A stretch of 33,026 nucleotides of DNA from Deltaproteobacteria bacterium HGW-Deltaproteobacteria-14 (GCA_002841945.1 PHBI01000070.1:1-33026); one strand, 5' to 3'; counted from the stretch's first letter, positions 24,901-31,967 are shown. Notes: a model not told the origin generated them from the sequence alone. A program made the numbers and translations.

Positions 24901-26242
24901 CAACCCCTGCACGAACAGCGGGACCTGCAGCGGGGACGCGACCCCGGACGGCTTCACCTGCGACTGCGCGGCGGGCTTCGGCGGCACGACCTGCGCCGAG
25001 GACGACGACGAGTGCTCGCCCAACCCGTGCACCGGCGGCCAGGTCTGCCACGACCCGCGCGGTTCGGCGACGACGGCGTGCGCGCTGGTGCCCCAGGGGG
25101 CGGCGGCGTGGTGGCCCGGCGACGTTGACGGGACCGACGAGATCGGCGGCGCGCCGCTCGAGCTCGTGGCGGGCGCCACGGTCGACGCGGGGCTCATCGA
25201 CGGGGCGTTCGCGTTCCATGGCGGCGACGACGCCGCGACGGTGTCGGTGCCCGCGGGCGACCTGAACCCGGGGGCGGGCTCCTTCGGTGTCGAGCTCTGG
25301 GTGCGCGCCGCGGCCGACAGCGACGGGACCGAGGTCCTCGCCTCGCGCGACGACTACGACGCCAGCCCGGCGGCGCGCGAGCGCTGGAGCATCACGCTCC
25401 TCGGCGGCAGCGACGACGGCGAGGTCGAGTACGCGGTCGAGGACGGCGCGGGGACCAGCGTGGTCTTCATCGGCTCCGCGGCGCTGCGCGACGGCGGGTG
25501 GCACCACGTGGCGATGGTGCTCGACCGCTACGACGGCAAGCTCTACGGCTACGTCGATGGCGCCCTCGACGGCAGCGCCAGCGCGGTTGGGCTCGACGTC
25601 GTCGCGCCGCTCGCGCCGGTGGTCATCGGGGCGGGCTTGCACGGCGAGATCGACGAGCCCACCATTTACACTGCGGCCATCCACCCGCTCGATGTGGCCA
25701 ACATTGAGGCCGCCGCGGAGAGCGGCAAGTGCCTGACCGGCACCTTCTGGTGCGGGGCGGGCAGCTGTCCGGCCGCGGCGGGGTCGATCCCGGTCGCGTC
25801 GGGCTCGCCGGTCGCCATCGAGAGGGTGACCTTCACGGCCGGCTCCGACGCTCTGCAGCTGCGCAACGTGAGCGGCGCGACGGTGAACACGAGCGGCTGG
25901 ATGGTGTGCAGCGGGCCGCACTGCGCGACCTTGGGTGGGCAGAGCGTCCCGAGCGGTCAGAGCCGGGTGTTCGTGCTGCCGGTGGGCGTCGGTCGGGTTG
26001 GCGAGCTGGCGGTCTACGACGGCCTCGACACCGCGCCGTCGGCGATGGTCGGCTACGCCGCGTGGGGTGCGGAGCCCGCGGACGAGGCGCTGCAGAACGA
26101 CGCGGTCGCCCAGGGGCTGTGGTCGGCGGGCTCGCTCGTGACGGTGCAGTACGGCCACGTCGCCATCCAGGCGACGGGCGTGGCGGCGGTCACCAGCGCC
26201 AACGGCTATGTCAGCGTCGAGCCGACCTGCATCGCGCCGTAG
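18944..26242 (+). CDS. Giant mosaic EGF/P-domain/LamG-like surface lipoprotein (2432 aa)
   Basis: The start is GTG at 18944 after GAGGGG; the signal ends L-A-S-G-C with lipobox Cys23. In order, the protein has: a Cys-rich segment; EGF domains (CDPNPCANGGTC, then DIDEC...); about 21 units of about 38 aa with a C-x-x-G-x-W-G-x-x-C pattern like MEGF/SCARF proteins (260-1047); a myxobacterial disulfide motif (CGDGLVLGNETCDDG); half of a beta-sandwich module; a MopE motif; a P domain (about 1246-1370); a TSP3-like loop and second MopE motif; the rest of the sandwich module; a second whole copy of it; three EGF-CA domains (NVNEC, DVNEC, DNDEC); a LamG-like domain (about 2050-2262); and a lamin-tail-like C-terminus. 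No sortase, PEP-CTERM or MYXO-CTERM tail was seen. A role in cell contact or adhesion is inferred. Confidence 0.88.
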   Translation: MARPVSVSVMFGAMVWLTLASGCGGKSTTTKANCDNLVRDNDETGVDCGGATCAPCGFGGGCVQSTDCASGACDDNGTCTCELGFGPDGSGDCYEIDDCDPNPCANGGTCTDQINSFACACAAGWTGVTCEERLDLCDPNPCLNGGSCAEADDQGVICTCAAGYYGQDCADACEIGNCQPGTVTCSADGSNRLCDACVTGYYGLACEEDIDECATEVDDCNDEADCVNTEGGFTCTCHPGLQGNGVSCVPCTDGKWGLGCSQACEQGNCVGGVMCDKVDGTGRVCTKCTNGFMGDACDEACDATGCANGVVDCAQDGSVRTCPEGCEAGLRTESCDLPCTSNTCDPLTPAGIVCDQDTGAVESCDRCLPSWTGADCTQSCSQGDCLGAVICDQSDPAAGRLCPGGCSAGLWGDDCGDPCVANHCQGTITCAQTTGNTVNCTTCKQGWWGGTCSAACIAPANCVGSLTCSKSTGEPLSCGGCAAGYYGVTCQNQCTLTNCAGTPTCNQNSGVPISCTECEVGWSGATCQTACVIPSCVGDATCNQTTGAAVGCSDCADGRWGAVCEKTCASTTCVGVVACEQESGTPTSCVQCKSGNWGAACEKTCAIPSCAGSATCDKATGDPLGCTQCVPGSWGAACQNTCVIEGCAGDATCDQIDGAPVSCNVCEPGRWGSYCQNSCEQGDCTGVATCDHDTGAPVSCTGCNAGIWGLVCDQACTQGECTGVVYCDQLTGVSISCSSCEAGVWGPSCDQPCTQGHCVGAVECDQGTGDATACLACEPGYWGPTCSDSCPQGQCVGTVTCEQGSGIATSCSGCNAGWWGTTCKKSCDQGECVGTVTCYKDAGTPQICSSCNPGFWGPTCEQTCAQGNCDGTVTCEQVNGVATSCLACNPGYWGQTCLEFCDLGDCSGTVRCNQTSGQTASCAACEAGFWGRNCDRTCKQGHCVGTVGCDPATGEPTSCTACEPGFWGPNCTNTCADASCLGVVACDKTSGAATDCNDGCVVGRWGRVCENGCVAPANCPGPITCSQATGTAQSCAGCATGWTGTTCTSPICGDGLVLGNETCDDGAKVSGDGCSATCQREANFICPLGAGSCARDCDDPIATLPAAFIWNTARDAAGNIQGRNANDAFWKVSQSLNGTRSSALVIDSCYGDWNARPLTDANWIGQPGIGCIENDPSTAEVCDGKDNDGDGFTDEADVNVVASCSTVIKDRYCPDGGDNNFAGGSTSTTTCTDTGTYPTTYATCSAPAVSDSRKTLDLDLTLNVTHGKTSDLSVELYSPVGAKWFTLINQRGNANFVNTRLDDEAATAISSGSSPYTGTYAPDDGTSLSGCVDGSPPTGTWRLRTVDNTGYGGANSGTINNFTLHFSLEEKDSDGDHYPDACDCKPNDASVNPGATEVCDGKDNDCDGFTDGADFDVVASSCTPPAEPPSGSVVFYHRDVAVTASQRATFTASFTAFTSSQVVEVYLNGQPLGQRGPAYDMSKPLDFTVASGWIAGTNTVSFAVRKTAQADNPAALIVNGWGAADSDGDGVSDPDDACPSTRAGEVVNERGCMTQCGLCFDDASGAGTDSGCSAQKPVCNPAATVGGAPGTPNLSTGVNAAGVVLAKGQSDPSWKTGATLGAAAAAADVAGACHPSTVLSWSRAGWIAPSTKACTGWGTTSNVYFERDFDLAQQDVASFRIDVTGFVDGTLAAVYVNGASQNVNISPAGADQRITFTLGSGFRSGSNRVSFAVKQSAGTSSGGLAMRLFPHADRDGDGVYNGDDRCVGATSGGVDLAGCVVSCNGGCTVSPCQYGGTCAELASGYVCDCGVTGHTGKNCEVNVCNPTCAATATCTGASGTSVCVCNSGYAGTGTACSNVNECASGTNDCGAHASCADTIGGFTCTCNTGWTGDGHSCTDVNECTNGMELCDANANCTNTSGSYTCACKAGFSGDGRLCIDNDECASASNTCDRNAACSNTVGSYSCACNAGFGGSGASCASTACNTNPCTNSGTCSGDATPDGFTCDCAAGFGGTTCAEDDDECSPNPCTGGQVCHDPRGSATTACALVPQGAAAWWPGDVDGTDEIGGAPLELVAGATVDAGLIDGAFAFHGGDDAATVSVPAGDLNPGAGSFGVELWVRAAADSDGTEVLASRDDYDASPAARERWSITLLGGSDDGEVEYAVEDGAGTSVVFIGSAALRDGGWHHVAMVLDRYDGKLYGYVDGALDGSASAVGLDVVAPLAPVVIGAGLHGEIDEPTIYTAAIHPLDVANIEAAAESGKCLTGTFWCGAGSCPAAAGSIPVASGSPVAIERVTFTAGSDALQLRNVSGATVNTSGWMVCSGPHCATLGGQSVPSGQSRVFVLPVGVGRVGELAVYDGLDTAPSAMVGYAAWGAEPADEALQNDAVAQGLWSAGSLVTVQYGHVAIQATGVAAVTSANGYVSVEPTCIAP
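19721..22084 (+). repeat. Array of about 21 MEGF/SCARF-like Cys-rich units
   Basis: Each unit of 36-40 residues follows C-x(2-4)-G-x-C-x-G-x-V-x-C-D-Q-x-T-G-x-x-x-S-C-x-x-C-x-x-G-x-W-G-x-x-C, with eight Cys expected to form four disulfides. Units 12-19 (about 20970-21830) are the most alike, mostly with C-x-Q-G-x-C, and look recently amplified. Units 7-11 form another similar set with I-P-S-C or I-E-G-C. The first three units and the last two are the most divergent. Confidence 0.85.
22481..23207 (+). repeat. Pair of ~75-bp direct repeats flanking the P-domain cassette
   Basis: Two near-identical segments encode a MopE-like motif E-V-C-D-G-K-D-N-D-(G/C)-D-G-F-T-D: 22481-22555 and 23132-23207. 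Both begin GAGGTCTGCGA. In the first the central Cys is replaced by Gly. The P domain (about 22680-23054) lies between them. Confidence 0.8.
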
Positions 26243-26266
26243 GGCGCGTCCGGTGGGAAGTCCGAT

Positions 26267-26297
26267 GGCCTGACCCGGCGCGAGTCCGGGTCAGGCC
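26267..26297. terminator. Palindromic bidirectional terminator candidate
   Basis: GGCCTGACCCGG (26267-26278) and CCGGGTCAGGCC (26286-26297) form a perfect 12-bp stem with a 7-nt loop. It starts 25 bases after the stop of the giant EGF gene, which converges on the acyltransferase gene. No T-tract follows on either strand, as is common at very high G+C. Confidence 0.6.
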
Positions 26298-26362
26298 CCT
26301 CGCCCCGGAGGGCACGGAGAACGCGGCGGACGTCTCGGTCGTCCCCAGCCTCTCAGCGGGTC

Positions 26363-26380
26363 ACGAGGGCTCGCCCTCGT
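26363..26380. other. Second palindrome in the convergent gap
   Basis: ACGAGGGC and GCCCTCGT flank a TC centre, so a hairpin would open to a slightly larger loop. It lies between the giant gene and the acyltransferase stop and could serve as terminator for the minus-strand gene. The rest of the 211-base gap shows no gene. Confidence 0.4.
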
Positions 26381-26453
26381 AGGGTGGCTGCCCCCCCTCT
26401 GGGCTTGCGGACGAAGGTGAGAAGCCCGGGCGCCTGAGCCCGGCTCTGCCCGG

Positions 26454-27845
26454 CTACTCGACCAGGGCCTCGAGGGCGGCGAGCTCGTCGGGGTAGGCGG
26501 CGACCAGCGCCTCGGGGTCGGGGATGAGCCCCGCGTCCGAGGCGACGCCGATGACGACCTCGCCGGCGTAGCTGAAGATGCTGACGCCGAGGGCGACCCC
26601 GGCGGACATCGGCACCCAGAAGAGGAAGCTCTTGACGGTGTGACCCGCCAGCGCCACCGGCGCCGTGGGGCCCGGGACGTTGGTCATGACCGCCGAGCCC
26701 TTGGTGCCGAAGAAGCGCAACACCGCGCGCTCGACCCGGGTCGGCGTCATCCCGATGGCGTTGAGGATCCCGAACGCCACCGCCGGCTCCTGGCTCTGCT
26801 TGATGTGGTCCATGTCCCGGCGCAGGGCCGTGAGGCGCTCGCCGGGCGTCGCCTCGCCGACGGGCAGCGGCAACACCGCGAGCGAGAAGTAGTTGCCGAG
26901 GTCCACCGGAACGGGGACGTCGAGGGGCCGCAGGTTGATGGGGACGAACGCGCGGATGTCGCCGACGGGCGAGCCCCGGCCGATGAGGTAGGTGCGCACA
27001 GCCCCCGCGATGGCGGCGAGGAGCACGTCGTTGACCGTGCAGCCGAGGGCACGACAGGCGTCCTTGATGCGGGGCAGCGGGATCGGCTCCGACCAGGCGA
27101 CGCGCTTGGGCACGCCCAGGGTCCCGCGCAGGGCGGTGTCGGGGTCGGGCGGCAGCATCAGCAGGCGGCTCGCGGCGGCGGCGGTCTCGGTGCCGAGACG
27201 GGCGAGGGCGGCGATCCGCTCGGGGTGGGTGCTGAGCTCGACCCCCTCGTGCCAGAGGGTCTCGCCGGCCTTCCAGGTCGCCGCCATGGGGTTGAGCCGC
27301 GGGCGGTGAAAGCGGTGGGTGTGGGCCTCGTGGGTGACCTCGGTCGTGACGAGGTGCGGGTCGAGACCGGCGTCGTCCGCCATCGCGAGCAGCACCCGCG
27401 CCAGCGAGATCCCGTCGGCCACGCAGTGGTGGATGCGCGCCAAGAGCGCCGTCCCGCGGCCGCCGTCGGTGCCCGCGACGACGTGGATCTGCCACGGCGG
27501 CTGCTTGCGGGGGAGGGGCTCGCTCATCATCGCAGCGCACAGCGCCTCGAGCTCGACCTTCCCCGCGGGGGCCGGGAGGGTCGCCGGGACGACGTGGCGG
27601 GTGATGTCGAACTCGGCGTCCTCGATCCAGCGAGGGGGACCGACCTTGAACGGCGGCTCGTGGACGCGGCGCGAGAACCGCGGGTACACCGCGACCAGGC
27701 GCTCGGCGATGATGCCGAGCACGGTGTCGTAAGGGACCGGCTCGTCGAAGGACAGGAGCGCCGTGATCATCATCAGGCTCTCGGGTCGGTCCATGTGCAG
27801 CCACGCCGCGTCGGTCGGCGTCATCCAGCTCATTGCCCGGCCCAT
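26454..27845 (-). CDS. Wax ester synthase/diacylglycerol acyltransferase (WS/DGAT) family protein (463 aa)
   Basis: The catalytic motif HHxxxDG is intact as HHCVADG at residues 139-145. Upstream is PLPRKQPPWQIHVV, matching the conserved P-L-x-x-x-x-P-P/L-W segment, and downstream are TVNDVLLAAIAGA (the N-D motif) and NVPGP near the C-terminal domain. The length of 463 is typical. Such enzymes join an acyl-CoA to a fatty alcohol or diacylglycerol to make storage lipid. The N-terminus WMTPTDAAWLHMDRPESLM fits the family S/T-P-x-D-x-x-x-L-x-x-E/D start. The ATG at 27845 follows AGAGGG; an internal ATG (MSWM) at 27833 is possible. The gene stands alone between a convergent giant gene and a 211-base upstream gap in which I see nothing clear. 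Substrate choice between wax and triacylglycerol cannot be told. Confidence 0.92.
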   Translation of the reverse strand: MGRAMSWMTPTDAAWLHMDRPESLMMITALLSFDEPVPYDTVLGIIAERLVAVYPRFSRRVHEPPFKVGPPRWIEDAEFDITRHVVPATLPAPAGKVELEALCAAMMSEPLPRKQPPWQIHVVAGTDGGRGTALLARIHHCVADGISLARVLLAMADDAGLDPHLVTTEVTHEAHTHRFHRPRLNPMAATWKAGETLWHEGVELSTHPERIAALARLGTETAAAASRLLMLPPDPDTALRGTLGVPKRVAWSEPIPLPRIKDACRALGCTVNDVLLAAIAGAVRTYLIGRGSPVGDIRAFVPINLRPLDVPVPVDLGNYFSLAVLPLPVGEATPGERLTALRRDMDHIKQSQEPAVAFGILNAIGMTPTRVERAVLRFFGTKGSAVMTNVPGPTAPVALAGHTVKSFLFWVPMSAGVALGVSIFSYAGEVVIGVASDAGLIPDPEALVAAYPDELAALEALVE

Positions 27846-28056
27846 CAGACCCTCTCGGGTTGCGAGTACCGACGCCGCATGGCGACGCGCCGACCGCGTC
27901 GGTGCCCAATCCCAAGGAGTCTACGCCATCCCCCCACCCCCGCAATGCTGCGATAGCGCAGGGTCTCGCTCGGATCGTGCGGTTGTCCGCCCAGAACATC
28001 CGAGGTGATCGCCCGCTGCATTGCAGCAAGCGGCGGTCGGTTCGGCCCCCTCGAGG

Positions 28057-28623
28057 TCACAGCCTCAGCCACAGGCTGATCGTGGGCGAGTAGCCGGCTC
28101 CCTGCCACGCGACGCGGCCCTCGGGGTCGATGATGTAGTGGGTCGGGAAGGAGTCGACGTGGTAGGCGCGCAGCACGGCGTCCGTGCCCAACAGCACCGG
28201 GTACGCGTCGCGGTCGTCGCCGACGAACTCCTCTACCGACGCCTTGGTCTCCCATGAGCCGGCGATGGCGATCACCTGGATGTCGTCGCGCCAGCTCTGC
28301 AGGCGCGCCCAGTTGTCCGACTCGAGATGGCAGACGGTACACCACGGCGCCCAGAACAGCAGGACGACGGTGCGACCGCGGTAGTCGGCGAGCGAGCGCT
28401 GCACGCCGTCGAGATCCGGCAGGGTGAAGGCTGGCGCGGCGAGGTCGTCGCCGAGGAGGTTGCGGGACTGGTAGCGGCCGAAGGCCCAGAAGATGGCCGC
28501 GATGATGGCGAGGTCGATGGCCCAGCGGCTCCACCAGCGCCGCCGGGCCCTACGCCAGAGGCCGCGGAGACCGTTCGGGGGTGTCTCGGGTGGGTTCGCG
28601 GTGGCGGGTCGCCGCTTGGCCAT
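28057..28623 (-). CDS. Membrane-anchored TlpA/ResA-like thioredoxin (188 aa)
   Basis: A basic N-terminus (RRARRRWWSRW) precedes one membrane segment at about residues 34-48 (WAIDLAIIAAIFWAF), so the protein should be anchored with its domain in the periplasm. The thioredoxin fold follows: APAFTLPDLDG at 63-73, the redox motif WCTVC (Cys95 and Cys98), and a cis-proline in SFPTHYIID. It probably reduces disulfides in exported or heme-maturation substrates, as TlpA and ResA do, but the partner is unknown. The ATG at 28623 has GGGAG upstream. It lies 77 nt after the membrane-protein gene on the same strand and may be the third gene of the yceI unit. The surface genes in this window are extremely Cys-rich, so a role in their disulfide handling is a possible but untested link. 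Confidence 0.9.
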   Translation of the reverse strand: MAKRRPATANPPETPPNGLRGLWRRARRRWWSRWAIDLAIIAAIFWAFGRYQSRNLLGDDLAAPAFTLPDLDGVQRSLADYRGRTVVLLFWAPWCTVCHLESDNWARLQSWRDDIQVIAIAGSWETKASVEEFVGDDRDAYPVLLGTDAVLRAYHVDSFPTHYIIDPEGRVAWQGAGYSPTISLWLRL

Positions 28624-28700
28624 GGAAGCGCTCCCGGGGCGGTGGCTGCGCCGCGTGGGCGGCCGCCCCGAACCGGCGTGTAGCACGGCTCGGCGTCGAC

Positions 28701-29630
28701 TCAGTACCCGTAGTTGGGATCGTAGCCGTCCGCCGCCGGGGAGTCGCTGTCCGGGACCGCCAGCGGAGCCGTCTCCGCGGCGGGCTCCGCGAAGTAGGCC
28801 CGCGCGGCCAGGCCGGCCGCCGCCCCGATCGGCAGCAGGATGACGAGGGTCGGGATCGCGAGCGCCACGATCGCGCGGCGCGTCCTCGCGACGGCCGGCC
28901 CGACGCGCCACAAGACGAGGGGGCTCGCGGCGAGCAACGCGACCACCTCGTAGCGCCCGTTGGCGTAGAGCACCGCGCTCCACAGGGTCGAGGCGAGGAC
29001 CGCCGCGACGACCGGGGTCGCGCGGGTGACGTCGGCTGCGGCGGGGCGCCACAGCCCGAGGGCGAACAGCGCGCCCAGCCCGGCGGCGAGCCCCCCCGTG
29101 ACCTGCGCCAGCGAGGCGACGTCGGACAAGAGCACGGCGACGGCGCCGCCGCCGGTCAGCGTGGTCACGGCGAGGGCCCCGGCGCGCGGCTCGAGGCCGG
29201 TGAGGGCGCGCTCGAGCCCGCCGTCGACGAGGACGAAGGTGGCGCCTACGAGGAAGACGTGGAGCGCGGCGGAGGCGCCGCCGAGCCCGTGGTCGAGGAG
29301 CGGCGAGACGAGCAGGGCGCCGGTGAGGAGCCCCAGGATCCCCACGGCCGCGCGGCGCAGGGCCGCGGCTCGGGCCGGCAGGGCCGCGATCGCCGCCGCG
29401 ACGATCGCGAGCCATGGGGTGGCGTGGGTGACGTCGACCGGGGGCAGCGCCGGCCACCCCAGGACGAGCGCGAACCCGATCCCGTACGCCGCCGCGAGCG
29501 CGATCCCCACCCCCCAGCCGCGGGTGTCGGCGCGGCCGGAGCGCCAGGGGCGTCGGATTGCCAGGACGACCACCGCGGCCACCAGGACCGGGGCCAGGAC
29601 GCCGTCGATGAGCGCGCGTACGGGATCCAT
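28701..29630 (-). CDS. Multi-pass membrane protein of unknown family (309 aa)
   Basis: The protein has about eight or nine hydrophobic segments, among them VLVAAVVVLAI, GIALAAAYGIGFALVL, WLAIVAAAIAALPA, VGILGLLTGALLV and AIVALAIPTLVILLPIGAAAG. It ends in a soluble tail of about 40 residues finishing DGYDPNYGY. I recognise no family signature. Acidic residues in the loops (DHGLGG, DGGLERAL) are not diagnostic. The ATG at 29630 comes 3 nt after the stop of the YceI gene, so the two are almost certainly cotranscribed and possibly coupled. The thioredoxin gene follows. The setting suggests an envelope function. Confidence 0.75.
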   Translation of the reverse strand: MDPVRALIDGVLAPVLVAAVVVLAIRRPWRSGRADTRGWGVGIALAAAYGIGFALVLGWPALPPVDVTHATPWLAIVAAAIAALPARAAALRRAAVGILGLLTGALLVSPLLDHGLGGASAALHVFLVGATFVLVDGGLERALTGLEPRAGALAVTTLTGGGAVAVLLSDVASLAQVTGGLAAGLGALFALGLWRPAAADVTRATPVVAAVLASTLWSAVLYANGRYEVVALLAASPLVLWRVGPAVARTRRAIVALAIPTLVILLPIGAAAGLAARAYFAEPAAETAPLAVPDSDSPAADGYDPNYGY

Positions 29631-29633
29631 CGA

Positions 29634-30221
29634 TCAGCCCTTGATGCCTTCGACGGCGAAGATGATGGTCACGTCCTTGCCCAGCCCCTCGGGTGCGTAG
29701 CTGACGCCGTAGTCGAGGCGGTTGATGGTGAAGGACCCCTCGAAGCCGATGCGGGCGTTGCCCATCGGGTCCGAGCCTTCGCCGGTCTTGGTCATCGTGA
29801 AGGTGATCGCCTTGGTCACCCCCCGCACGGTGAGGTTCGCCTCGACGACGTACGTGTCCCTAGCGGTCCCGGCCTTCACGCGGGCGCTCTCGAGGGTGAT
29901 GGTGGGGAACTGCTTGGCGTTGAAGAAGTCGGGGCTCTTGAGGTGGTCGTCGCGCTTGCGGTCGGCGGTGAAGATGCTGGCGACGTCGATCTGCAAGGAC
30001 AGCTTCGACCGGTCCGCGGCGGCGGCGTCGAACTCGAACGTGCCCGCGACGCTGTTGAAGCGGCCATAGAACGGCGCGATCCCGAAGTGGGATACCTTGA
30101 AGAGGACCGAGGTGTGGACGTTGTCGATCGCGTAGCTCGCGGCGCTCGCGCTGTTCGCGGCGAGGGTCGGCAGGGCGAGGGCCAGGGTGAGCAGGGCGAG
30201 GGTGCGGACGGTGTGCGTCAT
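29634..30221 (-). CDS. YceI family periplasmic lipid-binding-like protein (195 aa)
   Basis: A Sec signal peptide (TLALLTLALALPTLA, cleavage near A-S-A-A, residue 28) is followed by the YceI beta-barrel pattern: YAIDNVHTSVLFKVSHFGIAPF with the typical D-x-x-H-S-x-x-x-F-x-V-x-H, then GRFNSVAGTFEFD, DDHLKSPDFFNAKQFPTITLES, LTVRGVTKAITF and FTINRLDYGV. Length and order match the family, whose members form a lipocalin-like barrel that binds a polyprenyl chain. The precise role is unknown. It is first in a minus-strand unit with the membrane protein (3-nt gap) and probably the thioredoxin. The ATG at 30221 has AGGAG about 10 nt upstream. A LysR-type regulator is transcribed divergently, 121 bases away. 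Confidence 0.93.
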   Translation of the reverse strand: MTHTVRTLALLTLALALPTLAANSASAASYAIDNVHTSVLFKVSHFGIAPFYGRFNSVAGTFEFDAAAADRSKLSLQIDVASIFTADRKRDDHLKSPDFFNAKQFPTITLESARVKAGTARDTYVVEANLTVRGVTKAITFTMTKTGEGSDPMGNARIGFEGSFTINRLDYGVSYAPEGLGKDVTIIFAVEGIKG

Positions 30222-30342
30222 CGTGATGGGCTCCTGAAGCTGTGCACGCGCGCCCCCAGCGGGCGGCGAGCGTAGAGGATGCGCTCGGATTCGCGGTTGA
30301 CAATTGCCCGATATAGAAACCCTCTGTTCACGAGGAGAAACA
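30222..30342. promoter_or_regulatory. Divergent promoter region between yceI-type gene and LysR regulator
   Basis: The 121-base gap contains the only AT-rich patch nearby (30291-30335). It includes TTGACA at 30297-30302, and the overlapping TTGTCA on the other strand at 30298-30303, around CAATTG. No good -10 lies at 17 nt in either direction, although GATATAG follows. LysR-type proteins often bind such divergent gaps, so an operator is expected, but no specific T-N11-A site can be assigned with confidence. Confidence 0.4.
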
Positions 30343-31299
30343 ATGAGCCTATCGCCCCCGCTTCAGTCCATGGCCATCTTCGCCCACGTCGTCGAGGCTG
30401 GCGGCTTCACCGCCGCGGCGCGCCGGCTCGGGATGTCCAAGTCGGCGGTGTCGAAGGCCGTCGCCAGGCTCGAGGAGCACCTCGGGGTGCGCCTGCTGCT
30501 GCGGACGACCCGCACGGTGAGGTTGACCGAGGCCGGCGAGCGGCTGCACGTGCGCTGCTCACGCATCCTGGCCGAGGCGGAGCAGGCGGAGCTCGAGCTC
30601 GGGACCCATGGGGGGCGCGTCCACGGCAAGCTGCGCGTCAACGCCCCGCTGAACGTGGGGCGCTTGCTGGTGTTGCCGGCGGTGCTCGAGCTGATGGGCC
30701 GCTTCCCGGAGCTGGAGGTCGATCTGGTCCTGCAGGACGACTACGTCGACCTGGTGGCGAGCCAGACCGACGTCGCCGTCCGCGTCGGGCGCCTCGTCGA
30801 CTCGTCGCTCGTGACGCGCCGGCTCAAGCCGGTCGGCGGCCGGGTTGTGGCGAGCCCCGCGTACCTGGCGCGGCGCGGGGCGATCACGACCCCGGAGGAC
30901 CTCGCGGCTCACGCGTTCCTCGTCTACACGCTGATCGCGCGCCCCGACCAGCTCGTCCTCGAGCGCGACGGTGAGCGCGTCACGGTGCGCGTCGCCGGGG
31001 CCTTCCGGACGAACAACGGCGACGCGATCCGCGACGCGGCCATCGCCGGGGCCGGGGTCGCCGTGCTGCCCGACTTCATCCTCGGCGCGGCCATTCAGAG
31101 CGGGCAGCTCGCGCCCGTGCTCGACGACTGGCAGCTCTTCCCGGCGTCAGCCATCCACGTGGTCTACGCCCAGGGCGGGCCGGTCACCCCCCAGGTGCGG
31201 CTCTTCATCGACACGCTCGTGGCTCACGCCGAGACCTGGGGTTGCCCGCGAGGGACCGCGAAAGACCCTGGCGCATCGCAAGAGCAAGTCGCACAATAG
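30343..31299 (+). CDS. LysR-type transcriptional regulator (318 aa)
   Basis: A winged helix-turn-helix occupies about residues 5-64: FAHVVEAGGFTAAARRLGMSKSAVSKAVARLEEHLGVRLLLRTTR, as split here at its helices, is the classic LysR start. The rest is a substrate-binding-like effector domain (GKLRVNAPLNVGRLLVLP, VDLVASQTDVAVRVG, AAIAGAGVAVLPDF) of the type seen in the CrgA/DsdC-like subgroup. The chosen ATG at 30343 follows AGGAG at 30333-30337; the frame is open upstream to 30304 but lacks a better site. It is divergent from the yceI group and probably regulates it or itself; this is inference. The histidine phosphatase gene starts 18 nt after the stop. The inducer is unknown. Confidence 0.92.
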   Translation: MSLSPPLQSMAIFAHVVEAGGFTAAARRLGMSKSAVSKAVARLEEHLGVRLLLRTTRTVRLTEAGERLHVRCSRILAEAEQAELELGTHGGRVHGKLRVNAPLNVGRLLVLPAVLELMGRFPELEVDLVLQDDYVDLVASQTDVAVRVGRLVDSSLVTRRLKPVGGRVVASPAYLARRGAITTPEDLAAHAFLVYTLIARPDQLVLERDGERVTVRVAGAFRTNNGDAIRDAAIAGAGVAVLPDFILGAAIQSGQLAPVLDDWQLFPASAIHVVYAQGGPVTPQVRLFIDTLVAHAETWGCPRGTAKDPGASQEQVAQ

Positions 31300-31317
31300 C
31301 CGGCGTCTTCAGCAGGT

Positions 31318-31950
31318 ATGGGCATCGTGCAACGCACAACAGAAGCGGTGGATGGCGCGCCCCCGGCGGCGCTCGAGGTCGTGCTCGTCCGGCACGGGAT
31401 CACCGCTTGGAACCAGGATCAACGCCTCCAGGGGCAGCTCGACGTGCCGCTCGCCCCCGAGGGGATCGCCCAGGCCGAGCAGCTCGGGGCGCACCTCGCG
31501 CGCCTCGGGCTCGCCTTCGACCGCGTCGTGGCGAGCGATCTCGCGCGGGCGCGGGTCACCGCGGACATCGTCGTGGCGGCCCTGGGCGGGGCGCCGGTGG
31601 CGCTCGACCCGCGGTGGCGCGAGCGGCACCTCGGCGAGCTGCAGGGGCGCCGCTGGTCGGAGCTGGGCAACACCGGCCACGACGTCATCGCGACCATCGA
31701 GGACCCGCCGGGGGGCGAGCCCCGCGGCGCACAGCTCGCGCGGGTCGCGGCGGCGCTCGACGGGCTGCGGGCCCAGCACCCCGCCGGGCGCGTGCTGGTC
31801 GTCACCCACGGCGGCTGCGTCAAGGCCGCCCTCGAGCTGGCCGACATCGGCGCGCGCATCGTCCCCAACGCGTCGCTGACCGAGCTGCGCGCGCTCCCGG
31901 AGGGCGGCTGGGTAGCCGGCTCCATCGGCGACACGACCTACCTCGGGTGA
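31318..31950 (+). CDS. Histidine phosphatase (phosphoglycerate-mutase-like) family protein (210 aa)
   Basis: The catalytic motif LVRHGIT is at residues 23-29 with the phospho-accepting His26. The second part of the site is ERHLGELQGR (the conserved E-x-x-x-G near 100) and VTHGG near residue 162. Arg and Asp in SDLARARVTAD match the S-x-L-x-R-A-x-x-T-A signature. The fold removes phosphate from small molecules or proteins; the substrate cannot be read from the sequence. The first 18 residues are not part of the domain. The ATG at 31318 has only a weak AGCAGG upstream. The gene is 18 nt downstream of the regulator and probably shares its transcript. The stop is followed by a strong hairpin. Confidence 0.92.
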   Translation: MGIVQRTTEAVDGAPPAALEVVLVRHGITAWNQDQRLQGQLDVPLAPEGIAQAEQLGAHLARLGLAFDRVVASDLARARVTADIVVAALGGAPVALDPRWRERHLGELQGRRWSELGNTGHDVIATIEDPPGGEPRGAQLARVAAALDGLRAQHPAGRVLVVTHGGCVKAALELADIGARIVPNASLTELRALPEGGWVAGSIGDTTYLG

Positions 31951-31967
31951 CCCCCCGCCGGTCTTCA

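Noticed and set aside
18296..26158. Minus-strand open frame of about 2620 codons antisense to the giant EGF gene and crcB
   Set aside because: Low-complexity A/R/G/V product with no recognisable domain; the plus-strand reading has conserved Cys patterns throughout.
30297..30320. Complete sigma-70 promoter for the LysR gene
   Set aside because: TTGACA is perfect, but no acceptable -10 lies at 16-18 nt; only a general regulatory region is reported.
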